A stretch of 56,006 bases of DNA from Pirellulales bacterium (GCA_035939775.1 DASZFO010000014.1:1-56006); one strand, 5' to 3'. Counted from the stretch's first letter, positions 1 to 9,308 are shown. The notes: a model not told the origin generated them from the sequence alone. Translations and numbers: made by a program.

Positions 1-1998
1 TAACGACTCGAGAGCCATTCCTTTGAGCGGAGAGAGTTCCCGTACATGAGAGACCCGCAAATCTAACTTGGTCAATGGCATCCCTCTGAGCGGCGATAAA
101 TCGGAGATATTCGTGAAGCTGCCATTCAGCTCCGTCAGGCGCATCCCTTTGAGAGGCGACAGGTCGGACACCTGCGAGGCTCCGCAATCCAGCTTCGTTA
201 GGGCCATCCCTTCGAGCGGCGACAGATCAATTAAGTTACTCACTCGCTGCCAACTGCTGCCGCGACAATTCAAATCCTTCAATCCTTGCAGCGCCCGCAC
301 TGGTGAAATATCGGTCAAGTTGTCTGACACAAATCCAAGTTCGGTCACCACACCGTTCACGATCTTCGGCGTCCCTATTCCGTCGGCGCCCGTAACTCTC
401 CCATCGAAGCCGGGATTCAGTTCCATCAGCTTCTTGGCGACGGCATCCACCTGATTCTCCGCGGGCAAGGCTGCGACCTCCTTCACCCATTGCTGGAAGG
501 CGGGGTCTTTAAACGTGGTAATCTTGCTCTCCTGTCGCTCCAACGTCGCCTTGATCGACGCTGTTCCGCCCGAATCCATCTCGAAATCTCTAGCAAAGAA
601 CTTGAACCCATCCTTCTCGACCTTGAGTCGATGCTTGCCCGGATCGACGGAGATCGAGATCGAGCCCTTCTCGCTGGGACGGGTGATCTCAATTCTGCCC
701 TCCTCATTCAAGACTTGCACTGTGGCATCGGGCTGATTGACCTCGACGACTAGCGTGCCATCTTTGGTCTGCAAGTTGAAGACAACGCCAGCCAGGATCG
801 CCACGCCAAGGACCGCACCGCCGACGATGCCCACAAACTTCTTATTGGACTTGCCGGTCTTCACCGAAACCGATTTCTTGTCGAGCGTGGGCTTGCGAAG
901 CGTGTCCAGCGTGACGTTTCTGAGAAAGGTCATGATGCCGCTGCTGGAATTCCTGCCGACCGATGGCTGGAGGCTAAGTGATGTCGGCTGATCGGAATTG
1001 CAATTCTTCAAAGCTGCGATAACCTCGCTCATGTTCTGATAGCGATTTTCGACCTTCTTGGCGAGCATCTTGTTGAATACGGTCTGGAGTTGTGCGGGCA
1101 CGTTGTTTCCCAGGGAAGGAATAGGGGTCTCGCGATGGGCCAGCAGCTTTTCCATCATGGTATCGCCGTCGTAGGCGGCTTTGCCGGTTAGCAGGTAGTA
1201 AAGCGAGCAGCCGAGGCTATAAATGTCGGCCCGTGCATCGGCGTGCTTGGAGCTGAGGGCTTGTTCCGGGGCGATGTAATCCGCAGTTCCCAGAACTGCT
1301 CCACTGCCTGTCAATTCGGCCTGAGTTGCAGCATCGCCATCGGCGTTGATCCAGGCCAAGCCCATGTCCAGAATCTTGACCGTGCCTTCGGAATTGAGCA
1401 GCAGATTAGCGGGCTTGATGTCCCGGTGAATGACGCCGTGCATGTGGGCGTATTCAAGGCCACGGGCCGCTTGCATAATGTAGTTCATGGCCTTGGCGAC
1501 GGAAAGCGGGCCATTTCTCCTGACCAACGCAGAGAGGTCGCTCCCCGCCACGAACTCCATCGCCAAGAAGCGGCTGCCATTCGCCTCATCGGCGTCGTAG
1601 GCGGCTACGATGTTGGGATGGCTCAGCTTCGCCGCCGCCCTAACTTCTCGCTCGAAGCGAGCGACGGTCGCCGCGTCCTGCCTGACGTTCTTGGGGAGCA
1701 TCTTGATCGCCACGATGCGGTCCATCGGTCGGTGCTGAGCCTTGAAGACCAACCCCATGCCGCCAGCCCCGATCTTGTCGAGGATAGTGTAGTTGCCGAT
1801 GTTCAGGGACTTGGCTCGACCGTGGTAGATTTCCTGAGCCTGGAACTTGGTCAGATGATGGCTCTTGACGAGCTGCATAGCGAGTTCCTGGGCGTCCTTC
1901 GGGGTGGCCTTTGGCGGGATGAAGTTATCAAGCTTGCCGGGCGTAATGATCCCCGAATCGGCGATCTGCCGGACGAACTGTTCGAGGGCGACGGCCAT
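1..1998 (-). CDS. Ser/Thr protein kinase with transmembrane segment and leucine-rich tail (3' end outside window)
   Basis: This is the whole open frame from the ATG at 1998 to the window edge (666 codons, no stop seen), so the C-terminus is missing. Residues about 70-335 form a Hanks-type kinase domain: glycine loop GAGGMG at 77-82, Lys99, the catalytic HRDIKPAN around 191-198, DMG (in place of DFG) at 211-213, and an APE-like APEQ. A hydrophobic segment near 380-402 would anchor the protein in the membrane. It is followed by a PEGA-like beta domain and then repeats of the form 'L.L..LS.LKGM.LT.L', a leucine-rich pattern. The kinase would be cytoplasmic and the repeats outside. A GAGGAAG ribosome site lies 5 nt before the ATG. 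Such kinases are abundant in planctomycetes; the substrate is unknown. Confidence 0.93.
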   Translation of the reverse strand, partial: MAVALEQFVRQIADSGIITPGKLDNFIPPKATPKDAQELAMQLVKSHHLTKFQAQEIYHGRAKSLNIGNYTILDKIGAGGMGLVFKAQHRPMDRIVAIKMLPKNVRQDAATVARFEREVRAAAKLSHPNIVAAYDADEANGSRFLAMEFVAGSDLSALVRRNGPLSVAKAMNYIMQAARGLEYAHMHGVIHRDIKPANLLLNSEGTVKILDMGLAWINADGDAATQAELTGSGAVLGTADYIAPEQALSSKHADARADIYSLGCSLYYLLTGKAAYDGDTMMEKLLAHRETPIPSLGNNVPAQLQTVFNKMLAKKVENRYQNMSEVIAALKNCNSDQPTSLSLQPSVGRNSSSGIMTFLRNVTLDTLRKPTLDKKSVSVKTGKSNKKFVGIVGGAVLGVAILAGVVFNLQTKDGTLVVEVNQPDATVQVLNEEGRIEITRPSEKGSISISVDPGKHRLKVEKDGFKFFARDFEMDSGGTASIKATLERQESKITTFKDPAFQQWVKEVAALPAENQVDAVAKKLMELNPGFDGRVTGADGIGTPKIVNGVVTELGFVSDNLTDISPVRALQGLKDLNCRGSSWQRVSNLIDLSPLEGMALTKLDCGASQVSDLSPLKGMRLTELNGSFTNISDLSPLRGMPLTKLDLRVSHVRELSPLKGMALESL

Positions 1999-2601
1999 AG
2001 ACTTCCTCGCCGTAAGCTGGACGGTCCCTCAGTATAGCCTGCCGAAGCCGCCGGATGGGGTTGGCCGCTCGCCGGCTCTAATTCGCGAATAGGATGTCGC
2101 CTGTCGGGAGAGTCAACGGTATTTAGGTGCCGACCACTCGACTTACCGCAGGTAGTTGACAATCTGTAAGGTCCTGCCGCCGCAGGACGAACGGCACCGA
2201 CTCCATCGACCTTGGCTCGGCCCACGGGCTGATCCCCCGAAGACCAGCACGCTCGATGCCAACGGGTGCGGGATATTAAAAAAGGTTCGTCCGCAGAACT
2301 TGTTGTTGTTTTTAGCCATTTCTTGCGAGCGTCGTCCGCCCGACCGACGTAGTTTGCAGCGGCGGTCGAGCCAACCGCCGCAGGCAAGCTAAAGTCGCCG
2401 TTAGCCGAGATACGCCGTCGTCGATGAATGCCGGGAGTTCGTGAAGGTTAGCCTTTAGCCTCATTGCGAGGCAGCCAGTCGGATCGAGGTCTCCAGACTG
2501 ATGACTTCGTCGCACGACAACCTTATACAATTGGCCGCCGGCGCTCAATTGAACGCCGGCGGCCATGCTTGCAGCGGAAACGACTCTGTTCGTCCGGTGA
2601 C
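1999..2601. other. intergenic region, no convincing gene
   Basis: About 600 bp between the kinase and the secreted NTF2-like gene. Open frames here look like shadows: they are Arg/Ser/Pro-rich and lack ribosome sites. Short runs such as TTAGCCT and GGCTAAAGG in both orientations resemble decayed intergenic repeats. I see no RNA gene or clear terminator. Confidence 0.5.
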
Positions 2602-3159
2602 TTATCCGGAAGTGGCGGGTTGCAGCGCCGCAACCAGCGCACGAACATCGACCGAGAAGATTCCGATGAGTTTGATTTTGCCCGCCGGATTGAACGCCAT
2701 ATACACGGCGATTGGCAGAGTGGCCGGATCCTTGGCCTTCGACTCGACGACCAATTCCCCCATCAACACGACTTCAGATCCGCGGGTGATTTCGGTCGTG
2801 ATCCGGAAGTCCTTGTGAAGATCGCCATAGATATCGCGCAGAGCTTTCTTGGCAGCCTCGCGGCCTTGGTATTCCGCATTCATCCCCACGAGCGCGGGAT
2901 CACCGGCGGAGTCCTTGGTCGCCGTGCCGAGCCGGACGTTGAACACCACGTCGTCGGCCAGCAGTTGATTCCAGGTTTTGAAGTCCCAGTGATTCAGCAC
3001 CCCCCGGACCATTTGCCGGGCCTGCGCCAATTGCTCGACTTCGGCGTCGGTTTTGGCCGGGTCGGCGGCCCGTGCGACCGAACCGCCGGCGATCGCGCAA
3101 CAGATCGCCAGCGCCGACGCGACAGAACGAGATTTAAGTTCGACGATGCTACGGTACAT
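2602..3159 (-). CDS. secreted SnoaL/NTF2-like protein
   Basis: 185 residues. The N-terminus has a basic start followed by a hydrophobic core ending in AGGSVARAA, a typical Sec signal peptide cut near residue 31. The mature part has the order expected of a SnoaL-like/NTF2-like cone fold: a helix with VRGVLNHWDFKTWNQLLADDVVF, a glycine/acid linker, and the strand-rich C-terminal half with VVLMGELVVESK and LPIAVYMAFNPAGKI. Family members are small-molecule isomerases/cyclases or plain binding proteins, so no substrate can be given. The start at 3159 has AAGGGGG 6 nt upstream on the minus strand. It stands alone, with no operon partner. Confidence 0.8.
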   Translation of the reverse strand: MYRSIVELKSRSVASALAICCAIAGGSVARAADPAKTDAEVEQLAQARQMVRGVLNHWDFKTWNQLLADDVVFNVRLGTATKDSAGDPALVGMNAEYQGREAAKKALRDIYGDLHKDFRITTEITRGSEVVLMGELVVESKAKDPATLPIAVYMAFNPAGKIKLIGIFSVDVRALVAALQPATSG

Positions 3160-3302
3160 ATTATCCCCCTTTGGGTCGAAAGAGTAATAGTTGTGACGAC
3201 ACGCGTCAGCGGGACGAATGCAACACGCGCTCGCGTCCCCTTGGCCACTCGGGAAAACCTTCTTCGGATTGGCGCCGGCGTTGAAAGTTAGCTCAAAACC
3301 GC

Positions 3303-3378
3303 CTCGGAGAAGGGGACAGACGGACAGACCCCATTTTTCTCCGCGGACTGCGCAAAATGGCGCCAGTCCCCGGCGGCT
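3303..3378. repeat. dispersed palindromic element ('GGGGAC...GTCCCC' family)
   Basis: GGGGACAG near 3306 pairs with CCAGTCCCC near 3367, around a core CTCCGCGGACT. The same core, in the opposite orientation, occurs inside the palindrome within the histidine kinase gene at 55692-55798, and the GGGGACTGTCCCC motif recurs inside imuB at 49511-49532. Here it sits in non-coding DNA. Confidence 0.55.
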
Positions 3379-3551
3379 TTGTGTGCCGGCGTTAGCCGAC
3401 GGGAGCAGACCCGCGGCGCATTTGGCATTCCAAGAGGTTCAAGCGAAAAGGGAGCAACACATGTTTGCCGCACAGGCAGGGACTGGAGAAGCCACCGCCG
3501 TTGAGGTGATTCAATACTAAGGAGGAGGTCGTCGCCTTCGTTCAGCAACTG

Positions 3552-3896
3552 ATGAATGACATTCAAGCGGACTACATCGTGGAGCGACGCGCCGAACCAC
3601 GCTGCCCGGTTTGCATTTCGATGGAGGCGATCCCGTATGATAGCCACGGCCATAGGGCCAACCAGCCATTCACGGCCGTTACGAAGGACGTGTCGGCTAG
3701 CGGCATTTCATTCCTGCACGATGCAGTGATTCTGGATCGGTTCTTGTTGGTCCGATTTCACCGGTTGAACCAGCACAATTCGCAACAGATCGTCTTGGAA
3801 GTGAGTCGCCGGCGACAAGTCTGGCCTCTTTGGGAAATCGCGGGAAAGGTTCATAGCGGAACCGAAGCAATTCAAGGGCAAGACCCCCTCGCGTGA
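3552..3896 (+). CDS. PilZ-like domain protein
   Basis: 114 residues. It carries a PilZ-type signature: ERRAEPR near residues 11-17 and DVSASGISF near 47-55, matching the RxxxR...(D/N)xSxxG pattern that binds cyclic di-GMP in true PilZ domains. Planctomycetes have many short proteins of this kind; whether this one binds the nucleotide is not known. The start is uncertain. The frame is open upstream to a TGA at 3507-3509, and an AAGGAGGAGG ribosome site at 3519-3528 lies 23 nt before the ATG, too far for normal use. The upstream codons (EEVVAFVQQL) look like protein, so a non-ATG start or a lost start is possible. A second PilZ-like gene lies at 41114-41575. Confidence 0.6.
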   Translation: MNDIQADYIVERRAEPRCPVCISMEAIPYDSHGHRANQPFTAVTKDVSASGISFLHDAVILDRFLLVRFHRLNQHNSQQIVLEVSRRRQVWPLWEIAGKVHSGTEAIQGQDPLA

Positions 3897-4565
3897 AGAT
3901 GCGGCTGGCGGCGTTTAGCGATGACGTTACTTCCGCGCCCGTCATCAGCTGCCGCGTCATGCGCTTTTCTCCGGCCGCTTGAATTGCACGTGCACTCAAA
4001 TCGTCGCTGGACCTATTGCCCAACGGTCTGCCACTCAGCGTATACGGCGGTCGGCTCCGAGAATCCCCGATGCGCCGATGGCTGCTCGCGAGCCTTGATC
4101 TTCCGTCACAGCGCCCGCCATTCCGCCTCCGGCCGTAACTCCGAAACGTCGGCTCGCCGATAGAAACGCATCTGCCGATAGCGGCCGACCGGCTTCGCAC
4201 CGGGGCGGGGAGCGAAATAGGCGGTGGGAGCCACCAGGCAGTTGTCAGGGATGTCGGCAATGCGACTGAACTCTTTTATGCGTGGGACGCTCGATTCCCG
4301 CCCGGTGGAACTAAGTCCGCTGTCAGTCGGATCGTAAGTGGAGCGGCCGCGTGGGGCAAGCCGCGACCGGCGAGCCGCCCGATTCTCGTCAGGCTTCCAC
4401 CGGCAACTTGGCCAACCCGAATTCCACGAAAACGACCGCGAGGACTCGCCGGTCATCGAGGTTCGCTTCAAAGTCGCCGAGATCATCAATCTATGGATCG
4501 GATGTTGCGCTGTAGTCAAGTCCATGCGGAGCATCAAGGTTGCAATGAGTCGCGCGGCGCGCGGA
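3897..4565. other. gene-poor region
   Basis: About 670 bp without a gene I can support. A minus-strand frame reading roughly 4106-4300 (containing VAPTAYFAPRPGAKPVGRY) has a protein-like composition but continues into an arginine/serine-rich stretch without a plausible start. It may be a fragment of a lost gene. Confidence 0.35.
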
Positions 4566-5222
4566 CTAAAGAGCAGCCCAGACCATGCCGACACAGTGAC
4601 CAATCACCGTCGGGTCGCCACGGACGATGCGGCGGGCCGACAGGGCCTCCCATCCGCGGTGTCGCTTTGGACGGGCTAGGAATACTCCCTTGGAAGACTC
4701 CAGCACTTGTATTTCCGCAGCGGGCGCGACGGACTGCGAAATCAAGATCAGATCGCTCTTTCGCAAACGGCCGCGTCGATCATCAAGTCCCAGCTGTAAT
4801 AAATACGGCTGCTGGGCCCCACGTACTTGCTTTGCGGCCGGTCCGCTGACCTCGATAACGCTGCCATTCCAAAGAGAATGGACGAATGGGTCGCCTTTGA
4901 TCGGGTCCGCAAAAAGTGGCAAACGGATCCAAAAAGATCGCCATTCGCCGGGCGCAGCTCCTCCCAGATCTCCGTGGCACGGTTCGGCTCCCGAATCAAT
5001 GAACCATCTGTGCCGCCGACCGAATCCTGCTTCCAACCGGCGAGCAAAGAGTTCGCTGATACGTCGTCGTCCGGCACGGCAGTCGCATATATATTGCGGG
5101 CTGACCCCGAGCCGGTGCGCGACACGCTGCTGTGTGATTCCGTCGGCCGCCAGCTCGTCGAGAAACTTGCCGAAACGTACCTGCGGCAGGAAGTCGTCGG
5201 ACACTCCATCGTCACTCGACAT
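4566..5222 (-). CDS. XRE-type helix-turn-helix regulator with S24/LexA-like C-terminal domain
   Basis: 218 residues from the ATG at 5222, which has TGGAG 7 nt upstream; the longer frame from 5258 lacks such a site. Residues about 15-65 contain a Cro/C1-type HTH (ITQQRVAHRLGVSPQYIC.. then RRRISELFARRLE). The C-terminal half (YLLQLG...SDLILISQ, and DPTVIGHCVGMVW at the end) has the strand pattern of the S24 peptidase domain of LexA/CI repressors. I do not see the usual GDSM serine, so self-cleavage is doubtful. It is divergent from the gene at 5356 across 133 bp, the arrangement expected for a repressor controlling itself and the accessory cassette to its right. That role is inferred. Confidence 0.7.
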   Translation of the reverse strand: MSSDDGVSDDFLPQVRFGKFLDELAADGITQQRVAHRLGVSPQYICDCRAGRRRISELFARRLEAGFGRRHRWFIDSGAEPCHGDLGGAAPGEWRSFWIRLPLFADPIKGDPFVHSLWNGSVIEVSGPAAKQVRGAQQPYLLQLGLDDRRGRLRKSDLILISQSVAPAAEIQVLESSKGVFLARPKRHRGWEALSARRIVRGDPTVIGHCVGMVWAAL

Positions 5223-5277
5223 GGCGGGACTCCAGAACGAGAGCGAGACCAATTCCAAAAAAAATCGAAAACCGCTG

Positions 5278-5306
5278 TTGAAACTTCACGATCAGGGTAC
5301 TAGCAT
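5278..5306 (+). promoter_or_regulatory. candidate sigma-70 promoter for the accessory cassette
   Basis: TTGAAA at 5278-5283, a 17-nt spacer, then TAGCAT at 5301-5306, about 50 nt before the start of the 5356 gene. A second TTGAAA at about 5319 gives a direct repeat (TGTTGAAAC / TATTGAAAG) that could be an operator for the divergent XRE repressor. Based on pattern alone. Confidence 0.35.
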
Positions 5307-5355
5307 CGGGTATTGTATTGAAAGCAACGATTCTAACGCACACGGAGGTGCAAAC

Positions 5356-6210
5356 ATGATCAGCCGTCCAAAGCAGCTCGTTCACGCGGAGCGCTATTTT
5401 CACGGACCGGATTGGCGGCGTCAACTGGCTATCGCCGCGGCCGAGCGCGGCGGCCGTCGACGCGGAATTCGCCTGGACGAGGTGATTCGCCGTGCGGCGG
5501 ACTTCTATTGGCTGCGCCAACAGGGCTCATCAAATGCTCGGACCGCGGCGGACCGCTACCCGGAAATCGCCGCCGCTGAGGCGGCCTGGAGCAATCCCTC
5601 GCTCCGCGAGCAATTGCAGCTGATGCTCTTGGGCGGCTGCGAGCCGGCGGAGATCGCCGCACGGCTCGAGCTGTCGCCCACTGTCGTGGAGATGATCGAG
5701 GGTCTCTTTTTCGACGTTCGTCCGATGATCAATTCACCGATCTGGGTCCTGGCCCATGTCATCCGCCGGGAGGCGGACAAGGGGCACGACGATCATGCCG
5801 CGAGGCTGCGAATGGCATTGTTCGGCCGCCAGATCGCGGTGCGAGCGCTGCTCGACGCCGAGGACGGCCTGCCCCTGGATCACTCCGAACGGATCGCCGC
5901 CGACATGCTGCTTCTCGAGGCGAAATCCCGCCAGTGTCTTGAAATTCACCTGGGACCGGAACGGGCACGCGAGTTTTTGGAGCTGTATTCGAATTTCCAC
6001 CTCGAGACGCGTCGCCTCGACTTGGAACGCGAAAAGTTCGCGTTCGCCGTGCAGCGCTGGAAGGAGCTACGCGATCTGGCGCGGGCAAGAATCGAGCTGA
6101 GGCGCGAGGAACTGGCACAGCAGGCGAATCGGGCCGAGCGTGGCCGTGACGCCGCGGGCGTGCCGGAAACGTCCGGCGTCATACCGCTTTCTAGTCAGAA
6201 CGCTGCGTGA
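5356..6210 (+). CDS. conserved hypothetical protein with HTH-like segment
   Basis: 284 residues; ATG at 5356 with GGAGGTG 5 nt upstream. The frame is open far upstream, but the ribosome site and the change to normal protein composition fix this start. A helix-turn-helix-like segment (GGCEPAEIAARLELSPTVVE) lies near residues 93-112. The C-terminal third is strongly helical and charged (about 215-260), likely coiled coil. I recognise the protein type from planctomycete accessory cassettes but know no function. As the first gene after the divergent repressor and its promoter, it may be a regulator or DNA-binding factor of the cassette. Confidence 0.75.
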   Translation: MISRPKQLVHAERYFHGPDWRRQLAIAAAERGGRRRGIRLDEVIRRAADFYWLRQQGSSNARTAADRYPEIAAAEAAWSNPSLREQLQLMLLGGCEPAEIAARLELSPTVVEMIEGLFFDVRPMINSPIWVLAHVIRREADKGHDDHAARLRMALFGRQIAVRALLDAEDGLPLDHSERIAADMLLLEAKSRQCLEIHLGPERAREFLELYSNFHLETRRLDLEREKFAFAVQRWKELRDLARARIELRREELAQQANRAERGRDAAGVPETSGVIPLSSQNAA

Positions 6211-6249
6211 GGAGTTTAGTTTTCTTATCCCTTGTTGGAGAAGCTTGTC

Positions 6250-7857
6250 ATGGACGATATTTACAATAGTTACCTAGAATTCTGCCGCCCCTTCAAAGCG
6301 GCGCCGCCTTGGGACGTCTTGCCGGCCGATCCAAGAGCGTTTGTCGGGCCGTCGAACCCGGCGGCGACACTTGAGAGACTCGTCGAGCGCCATGGCCGGC
6401 AGGCCTTGGTTGGCAGTGGCCTGGCCCAAGTCGGCGCCGATGGCGGCCTCGCGATCTGTCCGTTGTTGGCGGATCCCGACGTGCTGCTGGTCGCCCTCCG
6501 CGCTCCCCATTGCGCCGGCGTCACGGACTTGATGACTTCCGCCGGCAGCATCGGCGTTGAGGGTCTGCCTTACCTGGCGGTGTTGCGCGACGCGCCCACC
6601 GTCAATGCGCTGATCGCCTATGGTCACATGTTATTAGTGACCAGCGACCTAAACGGCGCGATTTTGCTGCGAGCGTTGGGGTTGGCGGCGGTGCCGGTCA
6701 GCGGGCTTGAGAAACTCGATCGACGAGGTCTTGAGTGGCTGAGCACTTTGTTCGGAGTAAAATGTTCATCCTCCGAATTGTACGACGACGAGGCCGCTCA
6801 GCCGGCCGCGCCGGACCAGCAGTGGGCCAGCGAGCTGGATCAGGACGCCTGCACGGATGAAGCGTGCGACGACGATGAAGACGAGATCGCTCAACCCGCC
6901 GCGCCACTGCAGCAGCAGACCGGCGAGCCGGATCAGGACGCCTGCCTAGATGAAATGTGCGACGACGATGACGAAGAGGCAGTAGAGGCCGCCGCACAGC
7001 CAGCCGCGACGCCCCAGCAGCAGGCCGGCAGTCTGGACCAAAGCGCCCCTGCCGTTACCGAATCTGAACCGCGGGCGGTCTCGAAGCCGATCGAAATCGT
7101 GCTCGTCGGTTGGTCGCTGCAAGCGCTTCAGACGAATTTCCTGGAAGGCCTTCAGGCAGCGATCGATCGTCTTAAGGACTTCCACAGGTTTCGAGGACTC
7201 GACCTTTTAAGAATCAGCGTTTGGACGCCAACCACAGAGAGTCTGGCTTCAATTCGTTTTGGCATCGAGCAGCATGAAGCCGACTGGGTCAGAGATGCCA
7301 TCCTCGAGAGCCTGGATAGTCAATTCTGTTGTTTGGAAGACTTGCAGAGACACGATATCGCAGCCGCGGAACCCGTCAACCTGGCGTCGGCGACAGAACA
7401 GCTGGTCGAAGCGCTCGCTGCCGACGACGGGAGCGGCAGCCGCCGCGGGCGTAAAGAGGCGATGGCCAGCTACCGGCGATTGACCTATGAGAAGCTCATC
7501 AAGCCGCTGTTGCGCGACGCCGAAGCCATGTCCGATCCTCTGAAAGCCGCGCAACAGGCGCAGTTCGCCCAACTCACGAATGTGTTTCTCGCAGCGTGGC
7601 CGTCTGCGATGGAGGCCGAGCTGCCGGCCAACTCGAAGGGTCTCGCCGTCGGATTCGGAAAGGATTCGCCACTGGCCGCGCTGCTGGCGACCGGCAAACA
7701 AATGATTGCCCTGGGACAACAATTACAAAAATGTAAGCGAAATCCATCGATCAAGAAGAATCGCGCTCCCTTGACGATCACCGCCAAGCCCGCGGGCAAC
7801 TTGGCGTTGCCGCAAAGCGTTAGCGCCGCAGGGAGACTAAGGATCGAACTAGCGTGA
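6250..7857 (+). CDS. conserved hypothetical protein with internal acidic repeats
   Basis: 535 residues. ATG at 6250 has TTGGAG about 9 nt upstream; an in-frame TTG at 6232 is less likely. There are three parts. An N-terminal domain (about 1-175) begins DIYNSYLEFCRPF and is rich in hydrophobic strands and helices, like a Toprim- or nucleotide-binding-type fold, though no motif proves this. A low-complexity part (about 183-265) has three copies of a unit AQPAAPxQQ...DQDAC.DE.CDDD. A C-terminal alpha/beta domain starts at IEIVLVGWSLQALQ. It follows the 5356 gene by 39 nt, so the two are probably co-transcribed. Function unknown. Confidence 0.75.
   Translation: MDDIYNSYLEFCRPFKAAPPWDVLPADPRAFVGPSNPAATLERLVERHGRQALVGSGLAQVGADGGLAICPLLADPDVLLVALRAPHCAGVTDLMTSAGSIGVEGLPYLAVLRDAPTVNALIAYGHMLLVTSDLNGAILLRALGLAAVPVSGLEKLDRRGLEWLSTLFGVKCSSSELYDDEAAQPAAPDQQWASELDQDACTDEACDDDEDEIAQPAAPLQQQTGEPDQDACLDEMCDDDDEEAVEAAAQPAATPQQQAGSLDQSAPAVTESEPRAVSKPIEIVLVGWSLQALQTNFLEGLQAAIDRLKDFHRFRGLDLLRISVWTPTTESLASIRFGIEQHEADWVRDAILESLDSQFCCLEDLQRHDIAAAEPVNLASATEQLVEALAADDGSGSRRGRKEAMASYRRLTYEKLIKPLLRDAEAMSDPLKAAQQAQFAQLTNVFLAAWPSAMEAELPANSKGLAVGFGKDSPLAALLATGKQMIALGQQLQKCKRNPSIKKNRAPLTITAKPAGNLALPQSVSAAGRLRIELA
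6794..7045 (+). repeat. tandem in-frame repeats coding for Asp/Glu/Gln-rich units
   Basis: Three degenerate units of about 90-100 bp inside the 6250 gene. Each encodes AQPAAP, a Gln stretch, DQDAC and an Asp/Glu run; the third is shortened. Two units carry paired Cys (DAC.DE.C) next to the acidic run. Confidence 0.6.
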
Positions 7858-8179
7858 CCTCCAGATCAGCGGCCACGGCCGGCGGCCGCGCTTTCTATTT
7901 CGGGGCGGCGACGAACCGTTTACCTGGGCCACGATGGCGCTCGAGTCGATCAGGCACGATGGGCGACGGAAACTCGCTTCTCCGCCAGCAGCGAAAAAGG
8001 CGAGTCGAGGTCTGGCGCGACGTGTTTGGGACAAAAATGATTTCGTGACGGCACAGCACGGCTGGTGCTGGCGTCAACACATCTTGGAGTAAAAACTCTG
8101 GCCAAACCATCCGCGAGCGTCGCTTGTGGGGTATGGCAATTGTGGCATCTAACCTATCGACAAAAGGAGAAAAAGGATC
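7858..8179. other. intergenic region without recognised content
   Basis: About 320 bp. Frames on both strands are short and arginine-rich. The end (8160-8175) supplies the AAAGGAG ribosome site of the next gene. Confidence 0.4.
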
Positions 8180-8554
8180 ATGGATGATCGAGAGAATCCC
8201 CCTGAACAGCAATCACCCATCGCCGCCGCTGAAAGCCTATCGGCGGGTCGGCCCCCCAAGAGTCGCGGCGATTCGATATTTCGTCGCCAGCGCCGGCAAC
8301 TTCGGGAATACCGGAGGCAGGCACTCAACAACCCGAATCATCTGGCCGCCGGGCTGGCCTATGTCACTGCAGATTTGTTGGAACTCGAAATGCTTGTCGC
8401 GCGGGTCTTGCGGAGGGACCTGCGCGTCGACTCTTCGGTAGAGGATGTAGAACAGCGGTCTGCGTCAATCGGCCAGGTGATTGGCTTGTCGAAGCAGGCC
8501 GCGCAACTCAGCAAACTTCAAATGCAGCTAACCCGGGTCATCGAGGACGAATGA
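8180..8554 (+). CDS. small conserved hypothetical protein
   Basis: 124 residues. The ATG at 8180 follows AAAAGGAGAAAAAGGATC, a strong ribosome site. The N-terminal third is Pro/Ser/Arg-rich and probably disordered; the rest is helical (HLAAGLAYVTADLLELEMLVARVL and SIGQVIGLSKQAAQLSKLQMQL). It resembles in size and helical layout the 115-residue protein at 25625-25972, where a similar helix pair ends SQISRYTQLVVK, so the two may be distant paralogs. No domain recognised. Confidence 0.65.
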   Translation: MDDRENPPEQQSPIAAAESLSAGRPPKSRGDSIFRRQRRQLREYRRQALNNPNHLAAGLAYVTADLLELEMLVARVLRRDLRVDSSVEDVEQRSASIGQVIGLSKQAAQLSKLQMQLTRVIEDE

Positions 8555-8814
8555 AGCTGAAGGCCGTCGGCCGAGATTGAGTTGTTGCAACACGCTCATA
8601 TTCAGCCCGACGCGGCGTCCATTCACTAGAATACATCCGCGTGGCAGTCGTCGTTCGATTTTTTGGGGCGGAAGTTCATTCACGGCGAGCCGGTCGATGA
8701 GCTTCTCTCCGGCGATGCCTGACTGCTGCCGATCCGTCAATTCAACGAACAGCTCGGATTGACGGCTGAGTTCGCGTCTGCCTTGCACGACACGGTAGGT
8801 TCAATCGGTCGAAT

Positions 8815-9005
8815 TCAGCTTTGCCGAGATTACTCGGGCGGGGAGCTACCGCATCCGGCCCGGCGACGCCGATCAGAACGACCACGACCAGTTGCGTTAG
8901 ATCCCGTCTTCAAGCTGATGCTGGCCACGTGCCCTCGGCGACGAACTGGCTGACCAAACTTGGAAATGCGCCGCGGCCGGCACTCCGGGCCAGAGGGGGT
9001 TGAAA
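8815..9005 (+). pseudogene. degraded transposase N-terminal remnant (IS1380-like)
   Basis: Read across three frames, the strand gives ITRAGSYRIRPGDADQ..., then DPVFKLMLATCP, then NWLTKLGNAP. This order recalls the IS1380-type transposase N-terminus (GY.D..D...LR.DP.FKL...R.P......QPTLSRLENAP). Frame changes and a TAG show it is dead. No inverted repeats were found around it. The assignment rests on the DPxFKL motif and its neighbours only. Confidence 0.4.
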
Positions 9006-9308
9006 GTGCAACCGTTCGGCCCAAGATTTTTCTGGAAATGACGCGGACGACTCGGCAGGGGCCTCGCGCTTCGCGCCGTAACGCATTTTTGAAGGCGCGG
9101 CGACAGGTGGCCGGAATGCCGGGCCGCTGAAATCCATTCGTGACGGATCTCGTCTTTTTTGAGCTAGTTCTGGGGCCATCCTGAGTGACAATGCGGTTTC
9201 GTGAAGTAGAATGGGGGTCGCCGTTTCCGGCGGATTGTCCGCGGTGCGACCGGCCACCGGACGAGAACTTCGGGAGATTCTCAGGCACTTTGATCACGCG
9301 GGCGTCAC
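9006..9308. other. intergenic region upstream of the histidine kinase
   Basis: About 300 bp with no supported gene. No clear promoter or ribosome site is visible in front of the ATG at 9309, so that start is less certain than others. Confidence 0.35.

Noticed and set aside
1243-2037. Plus-strand 264-residue frame
   Set aside because: It is the complement of the Ser/Thr kinase coding strand, which has clear motifs on the minus strand.
2464-3291. Plus-strand 275-residue frame
   Set aside because: Shadow of the secreted NTF2-like gene; His/Arg-rich with no domain.
4627-5355. 5' part of the long plus-strand frame leading into the 5356 gene
   Set aside because: Arg/Ser-rich, antisense to the XRE regulator; the ribosome site places the start at 5356.
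8528-8788. Minus-strand 86-residue frame with LFVELTDRQQSGIAGE, recalling a bacteriocin leader
   Set aside because: No double glycine, no ribosome site, GTG start, and it overlaps the end of the 8180 gene; similarity is too short.
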